Source of the DNA: Strongyloides papillosus | Lineage: Eukaryota; Nematoda; Chromadorea; Rhabditida; Strongyloididae | Direction: 5' to 3' | DNA: 64,000 nucleotides | Assembly: GCA_005656395.1 (NCBI GenBank) | Contig: SRSI01000013.1 | Span: 992,001 to 1,056,000 of the forward strand | Shown here: positions 51,359 through 64,000 of the stretch, piece after piece | Layout: every line of letters starts with the position of its first letter | How positions within the stretch are numbered: the stretch's first letter is position 1 | Program-made: the position numbers and the translations under genes | Notes under the pieces: model-generated | What the model was told of the DNA's origin: nothing | What the model saw: the letters and a program-made list of their open reading frames with translations, nothing else | The model's database searches: none

Positions 51359-54005
51359 ATGTCTGATAAAATAGAAAAATGTAAAAAAAATGATTCTACA
51401 TCTAATTGTGATGAAAAAAAATGTGGCAATTTACATAATCTTCAATCCACTACACCTTCTTCTAATAATGCTACAAAATATGGGAAATGTAAAAAATGTG
51501 GGAAGGAATACAATTGTAAATGCTGCAAAGAATGTTTTCATGAGGCACCGCTAAATTTACAGGTATAAATTTATATTTTGCGTTTGTATTAGGAGAGTAA
51601 ATTTTCTTTTTGCAATAATAACAATCAAGTATTAACTTTTAAATGTACTTAAAAGACATTTTTATTTAAAATTAGAGATACATATATCAGTTCCAATAAT
51701 TAGAATTACATTTCAGAGTACCAGTACTCAAATGGCATGTATAACATTTTCTACAGTAACCAATGCAACTGGTCTTCCTGAAGTTGTCTTTGAGCCGAAA
51801 GGTAGGACCAGAAGGTATGTTTATTCATTTTTTTTAAATACTCTTCATATTTGTCAATTTGTATATGTTTTTCACTAAGTTTCTTTTTTTTTAAAAGTAC
51901 ATATAATATTTTTTGATAATATCTTATGCTAGGGAGGCGTTAAAGGACAAAAAATTTTTTTTTCATCGTTTATCTTATATGCCATTTGAACGATTATATA
52001 TATGTACATATATATATACATATATGAAACAATTCTTATAATTTTATTTATTTTCAACATATTTTTTCTTTCGATATATATATTTTTTAGTCCTCTACCA
52101 ACTACAAAAAGAGATATGGAAAAGCCAACTAATAATAATATTGAAGTTAAATCAGTTAATAAAGTTATGTCTAATCTATCTATATCAGGCAAAACTACTC
52201 AAGGTAATAGTCATAATTTACCATCCGGTCCACAAGGAGAAGGCCCTTCTGGTTTGAACAAAGGCACGATTAAAAATGTTAATTTAGAGAAAAGTCAACA
52301 AAATGTTCAACAAAATAGTAGTAGTAGTAATAGTAATACTAATTCAGAAAGAGTAGGACATGCTGGTATAAATGATGCATTATTTATACTATCAAATGTT
52401 AACGATAACCAACGTCAGCAACCAATTCAATCAAATCAACCTCATGACAATCGTTCAAATCAATCTAGAGGTCGCATCCAAATTGTTGAGGTTGTCTCAG
52501 CTGCTCCAATAACAATAAATAATTATCAAGACTATGTCTCAAGTCAAAGAGTTTGTGTATGTACAAGATGTGGGCATGCAAATTCTATTCCTATATATCA
52601 AAATGCACCATTTCAAAATACTCAAGTAAGAAGGTATCCACAAATGGAACGTGAAATTTTTGTCACAAATTTAATTACTGATATTCGTAATGATAATGTT
52701 TTGCATGGCCTTCAAGAATGGGCTTTTCCCATATTTCAATACGCGTATAGTTATCCAGAACGTATTTTGTCAAGAGTAAGTTAAATAAATAAAGAATAAT
52801 TTTTGTATTATGTATTTCTTTTTATAGATTGCTTTTCGAATCTTTGACAATTGTAGTCTTTTTTCTGATTTTCAAATCAATCGCAAAAAATTTTTAAACT
52901 TTTTTTGTTCATTGGAGAGTGGTTATTGGGCAATTCCTTGTAAGTTTATATTGGATTATACCTTATTTTTTTATGCACTATCAAAATAATTTTATTGATG
53001 TATAAGAAAATTTTAGATCATAATCGCATTCATGCCGCTGATGTTCTTCATGCATGTTATTATCTTACCATTCACCCAATTGAACCATTTAATTTGGTAA
53101 ATGGAATTGATGATTCAGGAGATGTAAAACCTGTTGAAGGTTTACCTAATTATCGTAATAAATCCCCATTATTTAATTCAATGAATAGTATTGAGGTTAT
53201 GGCTTTTTATGCTGCTGCTGCTATGCATGATTATGATCATCCAGGAAGAACAAACGCTTTTATGGTCGCAACGAATCATGACATGGCAACTTTCTACAAT
53301 GATAGAAGTGTTTTAGAAAATCATCATGCTGCAATGTCATGGAGATTACTATGTAGAAGTGAAAACTTTTTCTTAGAAAATATGAATGAAAATGAATTTA
53401 AAAAATTTCGTTTTCTTGTAATGGAATATATATTAGCAACTGATTTACGTCATCACTTTGAACATATTAATAATTTTACAAAATATCAAGTAGTACAATT
53501 TGATGTTGAGGCATGCCGTCATGATACTTTGAAACTGTTAATGAAATGTGCTGATATTTGTTCACCCCTTAAACCAAATCTTCTTCATAGAGAATGGACA
53601 AGAAGAATTGTTGAGGAATTTTATTGTCAAGGTGATGAAGAGAAAAGACTTGGTAAACAAGTTAGCCCATTTATGGATAGATTATCACCAAATATTGAGG
53701 CACTACAACATAATTTTATAAGACAAATGGTGACACCATTGGCGAATGCTCTCAATAAACAAAATATATTTCCTTGTTTACCAGGACTTGATCAACCAGG
53801 TATGTTTGGAATTTCAATGATCACTGTTTATGATAATTGTCTTTTTCTTTCAGAATTAATGATTAATCTCAAATACAATGAACAATATTGGTATAATTTA
53901 ATTAATTTTAATGTGAGACAAATTGTTGAAACAAATGACAATGGGCAAGATAGTAGACAAGAAAGTAGACAAGAGAATAATAAACTAAATCGTGAGAATA
54001 ACTAA
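51359..54005 (+). CDS. pde-3: PDE3-type 3',5'-cyclic nucleotide phosphodiesterase
   Basis: Hydrolyses cAMP and cGMP. Exons 51359-51562, 51717-51814, 52091-52775, 52828-52939 and 53017-54005 join in frame to 695 residues. The catalytic domain covers about residues 320-680: YHNRIHAADVLHACYYLT (proton-donor His, codon split by the last intron), HDYDHPGRTNAF (metal HDxxHPG), ATDLRHHFEH, MKCADICSP (metal Asp) and LQHNFI with the invariant purine-binding Gln. NDRSVLENHHAA and a 36-residue extra loop between the first two motifs are PDE3 hallmarks. The N-terminal half is Ser/Asn/Gln-rich and low complexity. It has no transmembrane segments, unlike mammalian PDE3, but two Cys clusters (KCKKCGKEYNCKCCKEC and CVCTRCG) that might bind zinc. 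Confidence 0.94.
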
Positions 54006-57000
54006 AGATAATAATTTGTATAGATATTTTATTTAATAATATTTCCATCAATGATACAACTTTTTTTTTAACATTTCTTTTTTTATTATTAAGCTTACAG
54101 AAAATTTCTTAGTTTTTTTTATATTAAATATCTAATTTTGTGTGTTATTTTACAATTTTTTTTCTTTGATAAATTGAATTTATGTAAAAATGTTAACAAT
54201 AAAAAATCTGAAAGTTAACATGAAGGTCTTTACTATAAATATTGTTAAATTATTTTTCAGTAATGTTTGGTAAACAAACTAACTAATTCTCATTAATTAA
54301 TTATTCACAATGTGTTAAAGTGGTTGATTTAATTTTTAATCATACACATCTTTTTATACAACCACATTATTTTAACATTCAGAGTAAAACTTTTTAGTTT
54401 TGCTTCCGCTTCTATTTATAGTAAAAACAAGAATATTTAAATTATTATTAAAAACACACTTTTTTTTATTGTAACCCATATATCTTAGATAATCATAAAA
54501 TAAAATTTTTATAAAAAAATATATATACTTTTAAATAATTTAAGGAGAAACGTTGTTTAGTATGATAATAATAAATTTAAAAGATATTTAATTGGAAAAA
54601 ATTGAATTTTTACGTAGAAAATTAAAAAAATATCTTTTTTAATAAACAATTCCTTATACTAATGTTTGTGATATGATAAGTGTTATCCATGTAACGAAGG
54701 AATAAAATCTACAGATGACTACAAATCATGCATAAAATTTGGTTACAAATTAATTTGTCACAAGGAAAAGTATTGAAAATTTGTAAATTTAGTAAAATAT
54801 TTTCTCAAAGTTTTGCAAAAATTATTACCTTTATGTTTTAAAAATTCATTAGTTTATAAATTCTTGCATCCAATAGAGCATAGTGATATTTGGTTTGATG
54901 ATAAAATTTTAATTTTTGACAATCATACTCTTTTTTCTTAACTAATATTGCATCGTTAATTAAGTACCATGAGAGATAGACAATTTTATATGTTTAATAT
55001 TATCAATAAAAATTTAATTATTCTTTCCTTGTTTTTTTCCACATTTTATCTTTTTTCATTACAATTTAAGAAGTAAACAATAATCATTTTTCTCATTATA
55101 TTTACAAGAAATATGTATATAAAAGACTTTGTGTGTTTTTTAATGTAAAAAATATCTTTAAATATAAATTTTGAAATTAAAAATTAATTCAAGTCATTAA
55201 ATTATCGAGCACTTAAATATGGTAACAAAAAAAAATTCTTCCTCAACAATATTATATAAAATACTCTATTAAAATAAAAAGTTCGGGTGTCCTAAATCAT
55301 GTAGATGTTATATTTTGCTATTTTTTGAAAACATAATTATTAGTCAAATTTTATCGCGTATGGTTTTTTTGTGCACTAACAAATTACAATTAAAAACAAA
55401 CCTAATAATATTATTGTTTTGATACACGTATATTAATAGAACTATCAAAAATATTCTGGACATACTACTGTTTCTCAAAGGAATGTGAAGATTCACACAC
55501 GTTACACTTTTTATAATATTTGACAAATGTTTACAGCGTTTTTGATATTATATACGTGATATATACATTAAAAAAGATGGCGTCTCATAATCTGCTTCTC
55601 CATCTAGCTTACAAAATTATTCAAATTAAGCAATTAACAAAATAAAAATATTTCTTTTTAAAAATAATAAAAGAATAAGATATACATTCTTTAACTTTTT
55701 CAATGATGAATCAGATTACATTGCCCTAAGGGAGAAATGTGTATTTTTGATTAAATTCTTTTTATCTCCAATCATCTTCCCTTTCTTATATATCTCTTTT
55801 CTATAACAATGAGTTACAATGACATTTGCTTAACAAAATAATTTCCTTTTTTTTTAAACTAAAATTTTTCATTTTTTTTTGATATTATGACAAATTATAT
55901 TTTGTGATTGATTTACATAAATTAATAATATATTTGTACAATAAAAAGAGATGATAAATAACTGTCTAATTTAATTAGTTAAAGGACTTGAAATAAATTG
56001 TATGATTCTAAAGAAGATAATGATAACTAAACATTAAATATACAAAATCATGCCATTATCAATTTGGTGAATACTTTATACTATGTAAAATTTACTTTAT
56101 AAAATAAAATAAATAGAATAATGTAAATTTTGTATAATTACATATACTAAAATCAAGTTGAATAAAGAGATAAAGGTTGATAATACTTTTTTTTCTCCCT
56201 GAATCATGGTAATATGCATTTAGAGTGCCACAAAATATTTGACAAAACGAGTAATTAAAGTAATGTTGCAGAACAACAATTTTTTTATTATTTCTCATTT
56301 AATAAAAAATAAAAATTTTTTCTCGATGACACATTTATGTAACTCTAATAACAAGTTGTGTTTTTGTACTGTTCCTTTATACAGATGCTTTATAAAGAAA
56401 AAATTTAATAAGTTCAATATAGTGACAATTTACATTTACTGAGTGTAATGATCTTAAAATCTCTAGTATACTTTTTAAAACTTAGTTAATGTTATAAAAA
56501 ATTACTATAAAAAAGTATAATTTTGACAAAAATATTTATGTCAAACTTTTATATTTTTTTTTGTAATGACGTCGTTAAAAAAGCATAAATGAAGGTAAAA
56601 TATTGACAAAATGTACTTCATCTTGAACCTTCTTAAACAAGGAAGCATAAAAAAGTTTTAAATTAAAGATGCATTAATTCGATTATAAAGAAGGAATTTA
56701 ATCTATTGTTCGATGATCAGAATTCCTTATATCTAAGTAACTGTAACAATTTAAAGTTTATATTTTAATACGTAATCATTATCGTACTTCTAAATACCAC
56801 AATGTAATTGAAGGATGGCAAATTTTAACACAAAATAGTAATAACTTTGATTAATTGTCAGGAGGTTTAACACACATAAAAATTAATTTTTTTCCCCTAT
56901 CTACAGTAATATTTAAGTCTCATTATATTTATTTAACAAACAGACACATACTATTGTAATATGCTCCTTTTTACATATATATAACCAATTGTAGATGGTA

Positions 57001-57754
57001 TTTAGCAATCATTCGTTTTCTTTTTGACTTTTTCATTAATATAAAAAAAAGATATTAGTAAATATAATTTATTGAATTGATTTTTTTTTCAAAATACTTA
57101 TAATTATTTAAAAGAATTTACATCATTGTTATTATTAGATTAAAATGCTTCTCATTCCATTATTTATAGAAAATGTCGTTAAACTACATCTTCTAAATTA
57201 CTTAATTATTTAGTATAAAAGAATTATTTCATTCCATTGACAATTACTTTATATTATCTATTAACCTTTTCCTTAAATTCAAAATTTAAAGATTCTTCAT
57301 AAGATATTATATTAATTATAAGAGATGACAAAGTTATTCTTCCTTAAATTTTTATAATTAAATTCATCATACATCATCATATCTATTCTCCTTTTGTGGA
57401 GCACGCCGTCATTTTTGTGAGCAATTTTTTTGTCTAAAATAATTCAATGATTACCTGTAAAATTGTTATTATCATGCCAAAGGTTAACAAGATTTTTAAT
57501 GCATCCACTTCATTTAATTAATGTTATTTCATAAGATTTTTAAATACCTTAATAAAAGACGACAAAATTTTAATACTTTGTCATTTTGTTAGAAATTTCC
57601 TAACATTTTTAAGTTATTATTGTAATATTTAATTATGAGCATAAAATACATTCATCTCCATCTATTTATATATATAGGAAATTCCTATCTCCATAAGCTA
57701 ATATATATAAAAAGAGTAAAAATTTTTTTTTAATTAATCATAAAAAATATATAG

Positions 57755-57800
57755 CCTTTGATGGTGACGTCGATCAGTACGACATGTATATAAGACAACC
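57755..57800 (+). promoter_or_regulatory. Promoter-like island: CRE-like site plus TATA box
   Basis: A TGACGTCGATCAGTACGAC block (TGACGTC is a CRE/bZIP core) is followed by a GTATATAAG TATA-like box near 57785 and a C-rich ACCCACTTCAACCAACC tract. It is markedly less AT-rich than its surroundings and on the plus strand faces the mini-ORF at 58230. Confidence 0.35.
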
Positions 57801-58229
57801 CACTTCAACCAACCAAAAGCTGTTTATTATACCTTTAAAAATTTAACTGTTATATCTCTGTAACATTTATATATATAAATATTTATATAAAATTAAATTA
57901 TTTTTATTTAAATGTAATGTGTTATTTAAACTTTAAGACAATCAACTTATCCTTATTTTTATGACAAGAAATATCTATTTTTAAATAATTTTGTTTTCTG
58001 ATCCTGACCAATGATGCTTACTCTTATTGGAAATTATATATATCACATATATCATGTGTTACAAACCCTATCATTTTATTATTTATATTATTCAAATTTC
58101 CCTTTTTTAATAAGTATACGTACATCTCTTCCGTCCACCACCAAAGTTTAATTTTTCCTTTTTTTTAAGATTTTTACAATAATATTTTATCTATACTATT
58201 TTATATATTACACAAAGATAATTAAAAGT

Positions 58230-58298
58230 ATGGGCTCCTGTCTACCACCATGGCGTATTACTTCCTATGAAAATTGTGCCGACTTGTATTACGCTTAA
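58230..58298 (+). CDS. Possible 22-codon mini-ORF or first exon
   Basis: ATGGGCTCCTGT... encodes MGSCLPPWRITSYENCADLYYA then TAA. The composition is far from random AT-rich DNA, and MGSC is a consensus start for N-myristoylation with palmitoylation. It could be a first exon whose donor (GTATTA near the end) leads to exons outside view, a micropeptide, or chance within a regulatory island. No downstream exon was found. Confidence 0.25.
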   Translation: MGSCLPPWRITSYENCADLYYA

Positions 58299-61200
58299 AC
58301 ACAAGAAGAAAAAAAATGATTTGGAAGTATTTATTAGTAAATACCTAGAATCATAAAATAGGAAGTAATAAATTATCAACTATAATTTAATTAAAAAAGT
58401 CGTGTAATAATTATTTTAAACAAAGAAGCTTCATTCAATGCAAGAAAAATATTCTCTCTATATTTTTTTGTCTAATTGAAATCCATGTAATTTCAACAAT
58501 TTTCAATTAGTATATATTATCTATATTAAAATATTTCGGACTCATTCATCCGGAATTAATATCTATCCATTATATTAATGGCTGTACATTTTTTACTTTA
58601 CAATGTTTATCAAACTATAATTAACCTTCTCTATCATTTTAATGATAATTGAAGACATTACAATCAACCAGACAATTGTTAATTTTTTTCTATTAATAAT
58701 GGCATTCTATTATTTCATTAATTTTTCAAGTAATCAGTATCTGATGTTTATCTTTTTTTAATATATTGTCATTATATCCCGACAATGCAACTATTCACAA
58801 AGTATGAAGATGATGAATCTTATAAAATAAAAAAAATTTTTTTATTATTCAATATATATTTTATCAAAAACAGGCTATTTTGGAATGATCTTTCTTTTAT
58901 TATTTTGAATAAAAGAAAGCTTATTATTGAGAAGAATTATCCATGAATCAAGAATTGATCAAAAATCATTTTGATCTGAAGGGATAAAAAATTTCAATAG
59001 TAAGTAGTTTTGCTTTGGAAGAGCCTTTAATCTTCTGGAAACAAAATATTATAACAGTATTTGCAAAGTATCTTTGCATAAAAGTAAAATATTCACATAA
59101 TTATTATGTGATATCTTTTATTTAATATGGTTTTTTTGTTACAATTGAAACATGAATAAAAGTTGCATTATTGATCTCAATAATTGCTTCTGTAAATAAT
59201 ATTTTATTAATATCCCATCTATATAAATTTTCTTTTACAATGTATTTAAAATAAAATTTATTTTCGCAGATCAATTTTTTTTCGCTTTTTTTTTACTTTA
59301 ATCAGGAATTTTTTTTGATATTTCTAAATATAGAACACATATTTCACTAATGTAATATCTATTGTTTATTTTTGGTATTAACATTATAATTATGGTATCT
59401 TAAATAAAATATCTAATGGTAACCCAATTTTGTTTTAGCTTGTTTTTATCATCGAAAAAAGGTCTGCTTTAAAGATGTAAAAATTGCAAGTTATGACCTC
59501 TGATACAAATACATTAGCAAATTAACAAATTACTTGAAACTTTTTAATTTAACATTCTTTTAAACAAGTTTTAAATATTATATGCATTCGTTCTTGTTGA
59601 AATGTTATTGAAATTCTAAAGTATAAAAATTTATATCACTTCAATAGAGGAGAAATTTTATTCATTCTTTTTTTTTGCCAATATATAGTATTGTTTTTGT
59701 TTGGTAAAGGGTGATGACGATGTAAAGAAATTGTAATTTTTTTTATTAATTGATGTGTTGTTTTGATTTTTGAATAACCTTAAAAATAATTAAAAAGTAC
59801 AACGACAACAAACACATTTGTCTTTCAATATAATGTGTAAATATGTTATTTCAATTCAACTACTATTCATTTTCTATTTTTATATATTTATTTTAAAATG
59901 TTATATTAATAATCTAAAAATAAGTAATAATATTAAGTGAATCATTTAAAAATAGTGCATCAAGTTTTTGCAAACAATAATTTTTAATAAAATTTTTGTA
60001 ATGATTATTTATTACTTTTATCACTTGATTATTTCATTAAATAAAATCATCAAAATTAAACCCTGCAAAAGATGGTGGCTCCTTGTTAAAATATTTTTCT
60101 TCTATCAAAATTCATTTTTAATATTTGGTTTTTAATAAAAAATATAATTTTTTATTTTTGGAAGTAGAAATAAGGTAAATATAAAAATAAACTATCAATT
60201 ATTATGATTTATCATTCAAACACTAAAAGCATAATGAAAATATTCTTTATAAAAATCAAGTTGTTAAGAGAAAAAAATTATTATTTTTTTTAATAGATGT
60301 AACTTTGTTCTTTTTTTACAATAAAAAATCAATCAATTAATTTTTTTTACTTTTAAAAAAACAATAATAAAGTACTTTTAATAATACATCATCAAAATAG
60401 TTACTGTTATAAAGAACAATAATAATCACTAAAAGTTTAGATAATTATTCATTAATATTGCATGTGATTGTTAACCTTTCAATCATAAAAATTTTTGAAA
60501 TCTTTTTTTATGTACATGTAGAAAAAAAGGAACATCATTATGTCAATAAAATCTAAAAAAATTTAGTCAATATTATAGATACGTATTTTTAAAAATAGAC
60601 AAAGGAAATTATATTTAATTGTTCAAATTATAATTAAAATTATTGTTGGTAGTATTATAAACAACTTATGACGTAAGAGAAGATATAAATATAAATAATT
60701 ATAGAAGGTTGTTTGATTGAATTTTTCATTAAAAAATGTTTATAAAGTTTAAATATTACATTAATAATTAAATAACACAATTATTAGAGCTCATAAATGA
60801 AAGATTTATAAATAATTCATTTTCCATTAACTCAAAAAGAAATATTTAATTGACTTTTAAATTAAACATATTTTTTTAACTAAATAATTGTTGAAAAAAC
60901 TTTTATGAATGCACAGATAAAAAAGTGTACGATTTTTATGAAAGAAATATTTTAATTGCCTATTTTTGGAATTGTGGAAGGAAAAACATACTTTATATGG
61001 AGAATAATGGCTTTCTTTTAATATTAATATAGTTATGTTAGATATAATTTGTCAGGCTTCCATTTTCTAAACAATTAACAATAATGTATACGTACTGGTA
61101 ACAGTTTTGAGTAAGAAATTTTATGGCCCCTCGATTTCAACATTATACAATATCAACGGTTCTTATTTAATATGGAATATAGAAATCTTTTTTTTGTTTA

Positions 61201-64000
61201 TGATTTCATATTTAATTCTTGGAATACTATATAAAAAATTATTTTTGTTAAGAATATATAATTTATAAAAAGATTAATGGTAGATATTTTACCTTACAAA
61301 ATACTTTTACTAAGTCATTGTTAATTCTGTTGTCATTTTTGGCTTCTTATATAATAAAATACTCTTTGAACATTACATCGGACTTTTAATAAAAATATCC
61401 TCTTTCTATATATATATTATATTTTACGACTTTAAAATGTATTTAAAGTTATATTTGGGTGGGGAGACCAATCAAATTAACAATGATGTATTTGGTTATG
61501 TATTTTTAATAATAAATTCATTTATTCTTGAATTAAATGTATTGTTTCTGTTGGTTCCTTTCATCAATACAAGAAATATCATAATTTGAAAACTTTTTTA
61601 TGCTTCTTGAATTTTTAATTTAAAAAAAATTCACATTATATGTATTTATTCATTAATATTCATTGTCTTTAAAGCTGTTTCTTAAATGGTAACCAAAAAA
61701 TTGTATTTGTTTGACATAAAAAAATTGTTTATTTAATTAACTATATTTTCTATTTCAAATCTCATTTGCTTCTAAAAAAATAGTTGTTTTGGCAAATCGA
61801 ATTGTCCGATAAAAGTAAAAATATATATTTATATCAGCTTCAATTAAACTATGACATTGTGTTAATATTACATAATCATATATATATTTGTTAAAAAAGA
61901 TATTAAAAATTATGTGTTTATTATATTTAATTATGTTTTAATGGAATGAAAAGTTGTGACATCATAAATAATAAAAAACAATTTTTTTTCTATTTCAGTG
62001 TATGTTTTATAATGACTAATTGCCCACCAATACTATTTAATGATGTGAAGTAAACACTTAGAAATTAAAAAAAGCAGCTTAAAACTTTATATCAAGACTG
62101 TTGTATTTTTATTTTAATTTTAAACGCCGAAACTAACTTCCGTATTAAAATTTTAAGAAAAACATTACATATTTTACTTTTATTTCAATTTCTTAAGAAG
62201 TAATCTTTTGATATTCTATTAATAATAAAAAATATTCATTCTAAAAAGAAATATAAATAATTTGATAGGAAAAAATGAAAGAAAACACTTAAACATAAAT
62301 TTAATCATTACGTAGTAGTACAAGAGGATAACTGTCCCATCATTTTATATTTGAATTTTGGCATTTAACTACCCGAGACATAATTTTACTATGTTACATA
62401 AAATTTACGGCATGTTGTTTAGTTTTTGCACCCTTACATACTTATTTTAAAATTTACATTTCTTACTAAAAATTTAAACTTTTCCTAATATAATGTGACC
62501 GTTTTCACATGTAAAAATTTATGTATATGAATAAATAAAAAAAGGATTACCAAATCTATTTGAAAAATTTTCGTCACTTTTTTGTATATAATGCCATATT
62601 TAGTCATTTTATTATCCCTTCAGATTACTATTTAACATTAAAAAATTGAAAAATTCTTAAATAAAATTTACTCTTCCTCTTTTACATAACTATTTATATA
62701 TGGATTTTTTAACTGGAAAAAACTGTCCATTTTATGATATTTAAATTTGATATTTTCTTTATATATCACAATTACTATTATAATTCTTCATCATCATCAT
62801 GACAGTTAAGAACAATATTTTTCAAAGACATCTTTTAACAAAAAGCCTCTTGATTTATATCTTAAGACACGAATAACTTAAAATACCATCTTCTCAACTA
62901 TTTATTTTATTTTTTATGTCTTTTTTCCCTAAAATGAATAAATTTAAAATGACCTATATATATCTTTTCCCTAGACAAAATCGAAATCATTTACCAATTC
63001 ATAATAATCGTAATAAAATAAAAAAGGCAATTTTTTAATATTTTTTTTGTTCTTGAAAATATATGTCAAAATAATTTAAAACATTGTTTGTTTATTTTAT
63101 ATCAACCTGTTCCAGTTTCTAAGAATAAAATTTTATAATTTTATGACTAAAAAATAGATAAATTTATATTGAATAAAGTAGTAAAATTATATTAGTATGA
63201 TATATTACTTCAAATATAAAAACATTAAAATATAATTTTATTACCTAATTTTTTAGGAAACAAATTATAAAAACATTTAAAACAAAAATTCTTAAATAAT
63301 CTTTTTTACCAAACGAACGAATCTATGAAAAACATCTTGAAATTGATGAAAGAGCTCTTTAAGTATCTTTTACACATATAATTGTTTGGGAATATAAAAA
63401 TTGCATGATGAGATTGCTATAGTTTTTTTGTTTTTCACATCATTTAAAAAATAGTCAACTAAAATTTCATTAAAAAAACATTATAATATGTTTGTTAATA
63501 ACTTTTTTTTTCATTACAGATAACTCAAACATAGCATTTATTTTTAATTTAATTACATCACTCTTTAATATTACTTTAATTATTCAATTGAATTTCTTTT
63601 TATTTCTTTATTATAATTAGCTTTAAAAAGAAAATAAACTTTAACACCCTTGTTGAATGGTTTATTATGAATATATAATATAATTTAGGGGAAAAATCAT
63701 TTATATTACAATTTATTAAATATACAAAAGAAAAATTAAATTATAAAGAAAATTTATATCCTATAAACATTTACTTTAAAAATATATGGTTTTTTTTTCA
63801 ATGTTTCATGATACTTTTTTTTATTATATTTCGTATTTTTCTCATTTTTAATTCTCACTTTACAATACTCTTTTTTTTATTCTTCTCAAACCTCTAAATA
63901 TATCATTTTATTTTTGGGAAGAGACTTTGTGAAATGATTAATTTAAAACAAAATTTGGTATATATAATTATGTTACTTCACAAGATATTTTTAATTATCC

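Larger units (their letters stand above)
54006..64000. other. 10-kb gene-poor AT-rich region
   Basis: No gene supported. Short GC-richer islands stand out near 55575-55615, 57760-57830, 58125-58300, 60060-60090 and 61120-61165. They may be regulatory sequence or small exons of a gene extending beyond the window. Remaining frames look random. Confidence 0.45.

Noticed and set aside
52002..52090. Upstream extension of PDE exon 3 (MYIYIYIYE...)
   Set aside because: Translates a TA-repeat intron; the TTTTTTAG acceptor at 52090 joins exon 2 to exon 3 in frame.
56092..56442. Overlapping 67-68 codon frames on both strands
   Set aside because: No coding character on either strand.
1..64000. CRISPR arrays, bacterial operons or ribosome-binding sites
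   Set aside because: The window is eukaryotic: spliced genes, Pol III tRNA gene and nematode families; no array of spaced repeats seen.

Overview
The window reads as nuclear DNA of a nematode, most likely Strongyloides or a close relative. The evidence is extreme AT richness (roughly 80% by eye outside the genes), very short introns (most about 41-55 bp, GT...AG), and typical nematode families: a fatty-acid/retinol-binding protein, two transthyretin-like proteins and an FMRFamide-type peptide GPCR. Species and chromosome are inference only.

Layout. 1-19.9 kb is gene-poor and rich in repeats: a deleted mariner copy (4086-4807), a tRNA-Leu relic (about 7436-7517), an interleaved inverted-repeat cluster (7832-9252), a 5S rRNA-like sequence (10030-10149), a 2.7-kb GC-richer TIR element with a Gag-like frame and a coiled-coil frame head to head (10509-13213), a tRNA-Glu(UUC) gene (15470-15541) and a foldback element (17268-18003). 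19.97-27.85 kb holds dihydropyrimidinase, an unknown gene, a FAR protein, a possible tiny secreted peptide, an unknown 215-residue protein and a GK5-type FGGY carbohydrate kinase. 31.2-43.6 kb holds an acyl-CoA-binding protein, a peptide GPCR, a TMEM237-like ciliary transition-zone protein, two divergently transcribed transthyretin-like genes and a secreted protein with CxC repeats. 51.4-54.0 kb encodes a PDE3-type cyclic nucleotide phosphodiesterase. 43.6-51.3 kb and 54-64 kb show no convincing gene.

The genes do not form an operon; strands alternate and spacing is large. Themes are small-molecule and lipid handling (dihydropyrimidinase, GK5-like kinase, FAR, ACBP), signalling (GPCR, PDE3), a ciliary gate component, and secreted nematode proteins. 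Exon models were built by hand from splice signals and reading-frame continuity; all listed multi-exon models close in frame.

The most unusual object is 10509-13213. Its 78-bp inverted repeats begin TGTAA and end TTACA with possible 4-bp AAAA flanks, which fits Ginger-type (Gypsy-integrase-related) DNA transposons. Yet it carries a retroelement Gag-like frame and a coiled-coil frame that both read outward from overlapping start codons, and no integrase.
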